Shown here: positions 1-6,767 of the stretch, piece by piece
How the letters are laid out: every line of letters starts with the position of its first letter
Position numbering within the stretch: position 1 is the first letter of the stretch
NCBI GenBank assembly: GCA_001577135.1
Contig: LSCK01000039.1
Location: 1-12,375, forward strand
Length of the DNA stretch: 12,375 nucleotides
Source: Cloacimonetes bacterium TCS60
GTDB lineage: Bacteria; Cloacimonadota; Cloacimonadia; JGIOTU-2
Direction of reading: 5' to 3'
Made by a program: the position numbers and the translations under genes
The notes under the pieces: model-generated
Told to the model about the DNA's origin: nothing
Databases searched by the model: none
What the model saw: only the letters and a program-made list of their open reading frames with translations

Positions 1-991
1 GGAGTGCATTTTGTGGATTTACCATTGGTACATCATCAGCACCAATTTCCCAAATAGAATAATTATCTTCACCAACTATGTCTTTAAAAATATCTTCATA
101 TATTGTTTGAATTTCATAATATATTTGATCACCAACATAATCATTTACTAATAAAAGATCACCTTTTGGCTCTTCTACTTTCCATGTATTTGGATGGTCT
201 TCGTCCATAGGATCCGGAAAAGAGAGTGTTTTGCTATACGCACCAGCAATATCCTGTGCTTTTATGAAAAATCTATGATTTCCGGAAGGAATGTTTTCAA
301 TTAATATTTGATCTTCATCTCCAGGTAACTCTTGCCAGTCAGTTGTATCATCTATGGTATATAATATTTTCGTTACTGTTTCTCTTCCATCTATATCACT
401 AATGTTCCAGAAAAAAGAATGGTGTGGAAAAGATTTATGTGTAACATTTGGTGTATTTCCAACAACTGGTAATGAATTTAATTTCCATTCAATTTCTGGA
501 TGTGAATTTATTACCGGAAAACTTATTCTTGCAGGAGATGGATCAAGTAAACTGTCATTATCCATTGCTTGAACTGTTAATGTAAAAATATCAAAATTAG
601 TGAGAATTGGTAAATAAAAAGTATCTTTTTCAGTAGTAGTAAAAATAGTAGTATCTTCATAAGACCATTTTAAATTATATCCAATAATATTTCCATCTGG
701 ATCATCACCCCACCAATGTACAACTTGTTTAGAAATTGTGGTATCTAATCCTATGACCATTGTATCTGTTACCGCAATAGTATCATTTTCATTTACCCAA
801 TAATCACCGGGCACTAGAACGGTATCAGGCAGGATAAATAAAGAAATATATGTTTTGGGTGGTAAATTATAAGCTTTTGACTCTGGAATATTTTGGTCAA
901 ATGGATCGTCACATTGCCATAATAATAATGATAGAAATAATATTATTATTAGCAACAGCATCGTTTTTCTTATTTTTCTTATTTTTATCAT
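1..991 (-). CDS. Exported, probable lipoprotein with FN3-like repeats (C-terminus cut by window edge)
   Basis: The reading frame is open from an ATG at 991 to the left edge, giving 330 codons with no stop, so the C-terminus is missing. The protein starts with a lysine/arginine-rich segment (residues 1-10) and a hydrophobic core (11-25) ending in LLLWQC. Cys27 is followed by two Asp residues, which fits a lipoprotein, although Gln at -1 is not a canonical lipobox. Two beta-rich, FN3-like segments follow; each has a W-x(3)-D-x-D-G type motif (WWGDDPDGN at 93-101 and FFWNISDIDGR near 190). From about residue 275 a segment beginning GDLLLVNDY looks like the first strand of an alpha/beta domain that continues outside the window. 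There is no good Shine-Dalgarno sequence; ATG at codon 11 is an alternative start but would remove the basic n-region. It lies 115 bp beyond the stop of the neighbouring lipoprotein gene, with a terminator between them, so it probably has its own promoter. Function unknown. Confidence 0.8.
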   Translation of the reverse strand, partial: MIKIRKIRKTMLLLIIILFLSLLLWQCDDPFDQNIPESKAYNLPPKTYISLFILPDTVLVPGDYWVNENDTIAVTDTMVIGLDTTISKQVVHWWGDDPDGNIIGYNLKWSYEDTTIFTTTEKDTFYLPILTNFDIFTLTVQAMDNDSLLDPSPARISFPVINSHPEIEWKLNSLPVVGNTPNVTHKSFPHHSFFWNISDIDGRETVTKILYTIDDTTDWQELPGDEDQILIENIPSGNHRFFIKAQDIAGAYSKTLSFPDPMDEDHPNTWKVEEPKGDLLLVNDYVGDQIYYEIQTIYEDIFKDIVGEDNYSIWEIGADDVPMVNPQNAL

Positions 992-1043
992 TCTAATCAA
1001 TTTATTGTGAAGGTAAATTCTATTATTTTTTTGTGATTTTAAT

Positions 1044-1055
1044 TTTGTTAACAAA
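1044..1055. promoter_or_regulatory. 12-bp perfect palindrome upstream of the left-edge lipoprotein gene
   Basis: TTTGTTAACAAA is a perfect 12-bp dyad in the short gap between the terminator at 1062-1097 and the start codon at 991. Any promoter specific to the left-edge gene would have to lie in this gap. It could be an operator half-site pair or simply a chance palindrome in AT-rich DNA; no regulator is recognisable nearby. Confidence 0.2.
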
Positions 1056-1061
1056 TAAAAT

Positions 1062-1097
1062 AAATAGCGGTAAAAGCGAATTCTTTTACCGCTATTT
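1062..1097 (-). terminator. Intrinsic terminator of the OB-fold lipoprotein gene
   Basis: A 15-bp perfect stem (1062-1076 paired with 1083-1097) closes a 6-nt loop, CGAATT. The core GCGGTAAAAG/CTTTTACCGC is GC-richer than its surroundings. It starts 9 bp beyond the minus-strand stop codon. Read on the minus strand it is followed by a T-rich tract (TATTTATTTTATTTG), as expected for Rho-independent termination. Confidence 0.85.
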
Positions 1098-1105
1098 TAA
1101 CATTA

Positions 1106-4100
1106 TTATTTCAGATAAACCATTTTCTTTACATCTACAAAATCATTTGCCATTATTCTATAGATATAAACACCTGTACTGATTCTCTGACCATATCTGT
1201 TTATTCCATTCCAACGAACTATATGATGTCCTGCATTGAATTGATCTTTAGTAAGAACTTTTACTAATTGACCTCTAATATTATAGATCACGATAGTTAC
1301 GTCCGAGAGATTTGGTAGATCAAAAGCAATGTTGGTAGATGGATTAAATGGATTAGGGTAATTTTGATAAAGTGCAAAATTATCTGGAAGAATCGGTTCA
1401 TGATTTTCAACAGCAACATATTCTTCAAAATCAGCTAATTTCATTATTTCAATTTTATGAGTTCCATAAGAAAATATGCTAACTCCCGAAATACCTGTTA
1501 TCAAATCATTTGCTCTAATTGTATCTTTTCCACCAATTACAGCATAACTATTATACTCAATAAAAAATACACTATCCGGAACACAATCATCATCTATTAG
1601 ATAATTATTTGTACCATCTGTGATAGTTAAATCATATTGATTGATACTAGCTACTGTAACTTGATCGGCAAGATGAACCAATACACCTTCATAAGCTTCA
1701 GGGTCATTAGCTAGATCAGCTACGGTAACTTCAGTTTTTACAGCGGTTCCAGTTCCAGTCGATTTCATACTATCCACATCAACAAATGTATTCGATGACC
1801 ATTTCCAATAATCATCTTCAAATGTTTCAGTTACAGTACCCCAAACTTCTACTTCTTCACCTTCATCATATTTTCCAATCAAAGCTGAAGCATCATCAAC
1901 TACAAAAATACCATTCCATTTATCATTTCCATCTTGTATTCCTAGTATTCCATAATCATCGTCATACTCAGAAACTAATGGGTCAGAATTTGTTGTAACT
2001 GTTCCAGTAAAATGAACATCTACACCAGTCAGCGGGCTATTTCCTGATGACCATGGTGTATATTGAATATCATGAATAGTTGGATTACCATCTAATACAA
2101 CATAGTTGTAATTACTTAGGCTTGTATCAGCAGGATCCAAAGTTACATCACCGGAATCATCTGTTGCAGAAAAGAAATAATCAACAAAATCAGAATTTGA
2201 TTGTGCCGGAATAGTTGCTGACCAAACATTATCAGCACCTTCTGTAAGTGCAATATCTGAATAACTTCCTTGATTAACTCTATAAGATACTTTAGCATCT
2301 GTTATAGTTCTTTGAGTGCTTATTGTAATAGATACTTCTGCAGTTTCACTACTTGTTGGTAGATTTGGAGTACAAGAAGGATATAATAATGTAGGCGGTC
2401 CTTCTCCCAAAACGATGTCACTCATATATAATGGACATAGTTTGTATGTAGTTGAATCGGCATAACTTCCGTAATGATGATAAACCCAACCGGTAATAGA
2501 GTCAACAGGGGTCAACATTGGTGGTGTAATATATCCATCTAAGCTATCGGAATCATCATCTACGAGTACTTCTCCTGAACCATCATCAATTCCCATAATT
2601 TCATAGAAAGGATCAACATTTGTTACAACTGCATCTTTAATTTTTACAATATTTGTTCCATATTGTTCAGCAGTTTTAGGTAATCTCAAATCACCTGTAG
2701 TTACCAAGTCTGGTTCGGGAGTATCATTTCCCCAACTAAGAGTGTTTATTGCTCCTGTCAAAAAGAATTCAGTCATACATGATTGTGTTGTAATATATTC
2801 ATCAATATAACCTGTCATTTCAATAATATCGCCTTCATAAAGCACGGGATAAGCCGTAGAATCGGAATTATAAGACATAATTGAACTCCAAGGACCACCA
2901 TGTAGATCTTGAAATAAGAATTTAATTCCATCACCTGCATAACTTAATCCTGTTGGCATTGTTACAACACCTTTTACATTATAAATAGTTGTGTTACCGG
3001 CAGCTGCCGACATATAAGATATATCATTTTCAGTGCCATTTTCAGCTTTAAGTAGATCACTGTACCTTACCTGTTGAATGCGTTGCATACGAGTATAGAT
3101 CTTTGTTTCACCTGTTTCATTTCCTTCTACAATGTCATAAGCAAGACGCGGAAGAATTTTAGTGTTACTATATGAATAATCTAATGGCCCTGTAATTGAT
3201 TGGCAACTATCGTATTCTGAAGGCCAAAAATAATAATCTGCTTTATCATCAACTCTTACATCACCTGAACCATCACTGACTGACCATTCACCATAGCCGA
3301 GGTCACCATTTGTAATTTCAACATTTTCAACTTTAACTAATACACCTTCATAAGCTTCAGCATTTGATCCACCGGTACCAATTTCTCCTGAAGTTACAAC
3401 AGTTGCTTCTACTTCATTTCCTTCAGAAATTTTAACATAATTTGTTACATTTTTTATTTGTGTTTTGTCGTAATATTCAGCAACTTCTCCAGTAATAATA
3501 ACACTATCTCCATAAGCATTTTCTCTACCACTATCATAGACATAAATTCCAGACCATGGTCCTGTTCCATCTTGAACAAAATAGGTGTCTCCACCAAAAG
3601 CCCAACTTTCAGCAGAGACAACTCCTGTAAATGTTAAGGTATCTCCAACAAATTTAGAATCTCCACTTCCTGTACCTGTAGTGTCTTGAATATCTGAAAT
3701 GCTTGTAAAATCAGTTACCGATATTGGTGTAACTGAACTAGCTTCATAATATGTTGGATCTGAAAAATCTTCTGAGGCCTCTGTAATAAAGTATCTCAAA
3801 TCAAAATCACCTGTTGTTGCAGATGATGTGAAATATAGAGATACATCAACATAAGCTGTGTCTAATGCACTGCTATCAGTTCCGTTTCCTTGATAGACAA
3901 CCCAATGTGTATTTGCTGTACTTGGATATCTTGTCTCTAATGAATCAACCCAATAATCAATACCTGCAGTATCTGCATCAGCTACACCGGAAGACAAAAT
4001 AGAACAATTCATTGGTCCAATATCACCAATTGTACCTGGTTCATATTTTACCGAATCAACTGTCCAATCTGTTGGAATTAACATACCGATAATTCCATAT

Positions 4101-4267
4101 TTTGGATCAGTATGATCTGGTTTTAGCAATACGGAAAGCTTTACATTGACTTTGTCGCCGGCTTTGATAACTTCAGGTTGATCGATTTCTACAAATTCGA
4201 AACAACCAGATAATAGCAATACCATTGATGTCAAAATCAAAAGCAATCCTAACTTACCTTTTTTCAT
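1106..4267 (-). CDS. Large surface lipoprotein with OB-fold-like units, Ig-like domain and C-terminal FlgD-like/type-A sorting domain
   Basis: This 1053-residue protein has a textbook lipoprotein signal: MKKGKLG, a hydrophobic core, then LLLSGC with Cys22 as the lipidation site. Residues about 23-185 form a beta-rich N-terminal region. About 190-390 and 412-622 are OB-fold-like units of the type found in extracellular nuclease-associated proteins; recurring features are SDIQD, FVQDGTGPWSGIYVYD, GDSVIITGEV, AYEGVLVKV and SDGSGDVRVDD. About 624-725 is an Ig-like domain (VSYRVNQGSYSDI, YFFSATDDSGD). About 728-950 is a third OB-like unit (HDIQY, GILGIQDG, EEVEVWGTV, AYEGVLVHL). Residues 960-1053 are a FlgD-like/type-A sorting domain (YQNYPNPFNPST, then STGVYIYRI). 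No catalytic domain is visible, so a binding or adhesive role at the surface is inferred. The start is supported by AAGGAG 6 bp upstream. It lies 67 bp after the upstream secreted-protein gene with no terminator between, so co-transcription is likely. Confidence 0.9.
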   Translation of the reverse strand: MKKGKLGLLLILTSMVLLLSGCFEFVEIDQPEVIKAGDKVNVKLSVLLKPDHTDPKYGIIGMLIPTDWTVDSVKYEPGTIGDIGPMNCSILSSGVADADTAGIDYWVDSLETRYPSTANTHWVVYQGNGTDSSALDTAYVDVSLYFTSSATTGDFDLRYFITEASEDFSDPTYYEASSVTPISVTDFTSISDIQDTTGTGSGDSKFVGDTLTFTGVVSAESWAFGGDTYFVQDGTGPWSGIYVYDSGRENAYGDSVIITGEVAEYYDKTQIKNVTNYVKISEGNEVEATVVTSGEIGTGGSNAEAYEGVLVKVENVEITNGDLGYGEWSVSDGSGDVRVDDKADYYFWPSEYDSCQSITGPLDYSYSNTKILPRLAYDIVEGNETGETKIYTRMQRIQQVRYSDLLKAENGTENDISYMSAAAGNTTIYNVKGVVTMPTGLSYAGDGIKFLFQDLHGGPWSSIMSYNSDSTAYPVLYEGDIIEMTGYIDEYITTQSCMTEFFLTGAINTLSWGNDTPEPDLVTTGDLRLPKTAEQYGTNIVKIKDAVVTNVDPFYEIMGIDDGSGEVLVDDDSDSLDGYITPPMLTPVDSITGWVYHHYGSYADSTTYKLCPLYMSDIVLGEGPPTLLYPSCTPNLPTSSETAEVSITISTQRTITDAKVSYRVNQGSYSDIALTEGADNVWSATIPAQSNSDFVDYFFSATDDSGDVTLDPADTSLSNYNYVVLDGNPTIHDIQYTPWSSGNSPLTGVDVHFTGTVTTNSDPLVSEYDDDYGILGIQDGNDKWNGIFVVDDASALIGKYDEGEEVEVWGTVTETFEDDYWKWSSNTFVDVDSMKSTGTGTAVKTEVTVADLANDPEAYEGVLVHLADQVTVASINQYDLTITDGTNNYLIDDDCVPDSVFFIEYNSYAVIGGKDTIRANDLITGISGVSIFSYGTHKIEIMKLADFEEYVAVENHEPILPDNFALYQNYPNPFNPSTNIAFDLPNLSDVTIVIYNIRGQLVKVLTKDQFNAGHHIVRWNGINRYGQRISTGVYIYRIMANDFVDVKKMVYLK
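1680..1701 (-). repeat. 22-bp exact internal repeat, copy 1 (codes for EAYEGVLV)
   Basis: These 22 bases are identical to 3339-3360 in the same gene and in the same reading frame. They encode the EAYEGVLV motif of the last OB-like unit (PEAYEGVLVHL). Confidence 0.85.
3339..3360 (-). repeat. 22-bp exact internal repeat, copy 2 (codes for EAYEGVLV)
   Basis: Identical to 1680-1701. It encodes EAYEGVLV in the first OB-like unit (AEAYEGVLVKV). The two copies are about 1.66 kb apart, and the flanking sequence has diverged. Confidence 0.85.
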
Positions 4268-4273
4268 CGTTTT

Positions 4274-4279
4274 CTCCTT
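4274..4279 (-). promoter_or_regulatory. Ribosome binding site of the OB-fold lipoprotein gene
   Basis: On the minus strand AAGGAG lies 6 bp before the ATG at 4267, in the context AAAAAAAGGAGAAAACG. It fixes the start codon and so the lipoprotein signal peptide. Confidence 0.8.
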
Positions 4280-4334
4280 TTTTTATTAATAATTCTGTTA
4301 CCTTTTTTTAATATTTTAATTTGCATTATTTTTT

Positions 4335-6536
4335 TTATTTTATTACCAAAAATTTTCCAGTTTTTATTTTTCCGGTGTCAGTATCTTTTACAGAAAATAG
4401 ATATAATCCAGTAGCAATTGCTTGATCGTCGTCTGTAATTAAATCCCAAGCGTGTTCGCCTCCGGAAAAAACTGCATTTTGCTCAGATATATCTTTTAAT
4501 CTTTCAATATCGCTTCCATTATATGTATTACCATCATGATTTATTTTTTTAACTAATTCTCCGGCAAGTGTATAAATTCTAACAACTGATTTGCTTGGTA
4601 ATCCTGTAAACCAGATCATTCTATCTCTAACACCGCCGATACCATCCCATTCAGCAGAAGTGCGGTAAGGATTAGGGTAAACACCAACTTTTAATTCAAA
4701 ATTATCATTTACTTGACGACCACCAATTACGTAAGTTTTATTTTCTAATTTACTGCTTTCTAATGATCTTAATCCAGTATTTGGATCGCCAAAATCATAA
4801 GATGTAATCGCATAAACATTTTTTTCAGGCCAACCATTTAAAATTGCCTCATTTTCAAATTTGTAATAAAATGTGTCACTGTTAACAACTTTAAATGATG
4901 GATTTCCTTGTTCATCTTTAATTCTAATATATTCAAAACCGGTATTATAACCAAATTCATTATCAATATCAAATTGAGCTAATTGTGTCCATTCACTTTC
5001 TGATGTAGATGTTTTCCTGCGAGCATAAATTCTATAACCTTCAAAATCCTGTTTTCTACTTATTGGATCTTTAGATGCTTCAGGTACATTATCCCAGTAT
5101 AAATTTATTTTACCAGCTTTAGATTCTAAATATAATGTAGGTGATGGGGGAGGAGCAGGTAAAATGAAACGATCTATTATATTATCCCCATTTTGATCTT
5201 CACCAATATCTAATTGACCGTTTCCATTATTATCTTCACCATTATATGCTTTTTGAGCCCAATCACTATTTGCATATAATAATTCTCTTCTATTTTTTGA
5301 GTCTTCAATTTCATTTGTTGCCCATCTTCCTGCTGTTACTGCAAAAACAACATTTATTGTATCATTTGATTTTAATATCCATTTTGTAGTATCTTCAGTA
5401 CTCTGTTCACTTCCAAAAGGGCCTGAACTCGATAAAATCATCCAACTTTTGGGTTGATTTGGATATCCTTCTGAATTAAAATTCTCACCGGTTCCTTTTG
5501 GTACCGAATGAGTCATTCTTTGATATCTTTCTGCATCATTCATGGGCATAACATATTCAGGATAATCTAAATCAGCACTTGTAGTCCAAGGCCATTGATA
5601 ATAATATGAAGTCCATTTATCACGAGGTACCGGATCAGCACCAATACATCTGAAGCCAATATAACTTTCAGCATAACCATTATCTCCATCAACATCATAT
5701 TGATAAGCAATATTTCTTGGATATCCATCATATTCGTCATTTGGCATTGGATCATAAACTGTTTCGTCAAAACCATTAAGATTATCATACCATGACCAAC
5801 CACCACCTGGTTCATAAATAGATGTATAATTCATATTTCCAACTGATGCATCTATCCATAACCCTGCATATACATTATCAATATCAAAAGGTCCGCTAGG
5901 AAGGTATTGACTGTTATTAACAATTTTATAATTTAAAATTACAAATGCATTGGCAAAGCTGTAATTCCAAACGTAGCTTTCTAAATAAACATCGATACCA
6001 AGCGGATTATGATCTTCTACAACTCCAGGATGGTCATAATCTCTAAAAGAAGTAACAAAATCCTGATGAGATATTGCCTCCGGTGAATATTTTTTATCAG
6101 TAGTTATTGAAGATTGTACTTTAATGGAATCTTCATTAAATGTAAATTCAAATCCGCTTGATGCACCGGGGAAGACACCATCAACAATAGCTGTAGATAC
6201 ATGTGGAGTTCCATTCACTTTTCCACCTATCCATAATCCAGCATAAGAAAAATGTTCAACTTGTTCTTTTATATTATCGGGATATTGTTTATACATACAA
6301 CTTGGTTGATCCGGGTTGTTATATCCTTCACCAATAATGCCAAAATTTGTAACAGTCATACCAATTTGTCCAACAGTAGTATAATGTGTATAATCACCAT
6401 CGGCAGATGTTTTATTTAACTGATAAGTTGGTCTATCATTTGCTAAAATAATTGATGAAAATATACATATAATAACAAAATGTTTGGTTAGGATTTTTAT
6501 TAGTGTATTATTTTTTACTATTCTTTTTATTTTCAT
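4335..6536 (-). CDS. Secreted surface protein with EF-hand-like segment and C-terminal sorting-type domain
   Basis: A 733-residue exported protein of unknown function. The chosen start is the ATG at 6536, because it gives a compact signal peptide: basic MKIKRIVKNNTLIK, hydrophobic FVIICIFSSIILA, likely cleavage after Ala32. The frame stays open for 13 more codons to 6575, but those precede the basic n-region. The N-terminal half is rich in aromatic and Gly/Asp residues (HFSYAGLWIGGKVNG). Residues 435-455 hold two acidic loops, DNNGNGQLDIGE then DQNGDNIID, resembling dockerin/EF-hand calcium sites. A Pro-rich linker (PAPPPSPT) leads into an FN3-like segment (KINLYWDNV, FEGYRIYARR). Residues about 616-733 form a C-terminal sorting-type domain (YPNPYR, VVRIYTLAGELVKKI, ATGLYLFSV, ending KTGKFLVIK). 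The layout matches large extracellular proteins exported by FCB bacteria, where such tails direct export or anchoring. It is the first gene of a probable leftward two-gene unit and is divergent from the TonB receptor gene. Confidence 0.88.
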   Translation of the reverse strand: MKIKRIVKNNTLIKILTKHFVIICIFSSIILANDRPTYQLNKTSADGDYTHYTTVGQIGMTVTNFGIIGEGYNNPDQPSCMYKQYPDNIKEQVEHFSYAGLWIGGKVNGTPHVSTAIVDGVFPGASSGFEFTFNEDSIKVQSSITTDKKYSPEAISHQDFVTSFRDYDHPGVVEDHNPLGIDVYLESYVWNYSFANAFVILNYKIVNNSQYLPSGPFDIDNVYAGLWIDASVGNMNYTSIYEPGGGWSWYDNLNGFDETVYDPMPNDEYDGYPRNIAYQYDVDGDNGYAESYIGFRCIGADPVPRDKWTSYYYQWPWTTSADLDYPEYVMPMNDAERYQRMTHSVPKGTGENFNSEGYPNQPKSWMILSSSGPFGSEQSTEDTTKWILKSNDTINVVFAVTAGRWATNEIEDSKNRRELLYANSDWAQKAYNGEDNNGNGQLDIGEDQNGDNIIDRFILPAPPPSPTLYLESKAGKINLYWDNVPEASKDPISRKQDFEGYRIYARRKTSTSESEWTQLAQFDIDNEFGYNTGFEYIRIKDEQGNPSFKVVNSDTFYYKFENEAILNGWPEKNVYAITSYDFGDPNTGLRSLESSKLENKTYVIGGRQVNDNFELKVGVYPNPYRTSAEWDGIGGVRDRMIWFTGLPSKSVVRIYTLAGELVKKINHDGNTYNGSDIERLKDISEQNAVFSGGEHAWDLITDDDQAIATGLYLFSVKDTDTGKIKTGKFLVIK
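5199..5234 (-). other. EF-hand-like calcium-binding loop in the secreted protein
   Basis: Residues 435-446 read DNNGNGQLDIGE. Asp at position 1, Asn at 3 and 5, Gly at 6, a hydrophobic residue at 8 and Glu at 12 match the 12-residue EF-hand/dockerin loop. A second, shorter acidic loop, DQNGDNIID, follows at once. Calcium binding is inferred from the pattern. Confidence 0.55.
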
Positions 6537-6767
6537 ATGACTTTTAATATAATAAATATATATTGTATTACACAATAAAATATTTATTTTTTTTTCTTGT
6601 TTAATGAAATATTGTTCATTATTTTTTATATAGTTAAAATGGGGAATATTTTGATACTAAAATATGAACTTAAATTTATTAATCAAATATGGGGGGCAAT
6701 TTATGATATAAAAAAAGATTTGTTGAATTTTTTAATTATTATGTTAATCAAACAAAAAAGGAGAATT
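6537..6767. promoter_or_regulatory. Divergent intergenic region between the secreted-protein gene and the TonB receptor gene
   Basis: This 231-bp AT-rich gap must hold the promoters for both divergent units. On the plus strand, TTGTTC (6612-6617), a 17-bp spacer and TAAAAT (6635-6640) form a weak sigma70-like candidate for the receptor gene; the -10 matches well and the -35 poorly. TATTGT/ACAATA (6561-6566 and 6572-6577) form a small dyad that could be an operator. No convincing minus-strand promoter was found. Promoter consensus differs in FCB phyla, so these calls are tentative. Confidence 0.35.
6758..6763 (+). promoter_or_regulatory. Ribosome binding site deciding the TonB receptor start
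   Basis: AAGGAG lies 4 bp before the ATG at 6768. The reading frame is open upstream to 6597, but that earlier ATG has no such site and would bury the signal peptide, so 6768 is preferred. Confidence 0.8.

Noticed and set aside
354..572. 72-residue plus-strand frame
   Set aside because: It lies wholly inside the minus-strand lipoprotein gene, whose frame shows coherent domains; the plus-strand translation looks like no known protein.
1786..1998. 70-residue plus-strand frame rich in His, Leu and Gln
   Set aside because: Its composition is typical of the complement of Asp/Ser/Thr-rich coding sequence; it is antisense to the OB-fold lipoprotein gene.
5567..5815. 82-residue minus-strand frame rich in Met and Ile
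   Set aside because: It is a shifted-frame shadow of the secreted-protein gene, with no ribosome site or recognisable domain.
6537..6575. 13-codon upstream extension of the secreted-protein gene
   Set aside because: The added residues (MCNTIYIYYIKSH) precede the basic n-region of a good signal peptide that starts at 6536.
6561..6577. TATTGT/ACAATA dyad as a defined operator
   Set aside because: Six-base arms around a 5-base gap occur easily by chance in DNA this AT-rich, so it is mentioned only as a weak possibility in the intergenic entry.
6597..6767. 57-codon upstream extension of the TonB receptor frame
   Set aside because: It is open only because the DNA is AT-rich. It places the signal peptide internally and has no ribosome site, while the ATG at 6768 has AAGGAG and a proper signal peptide.
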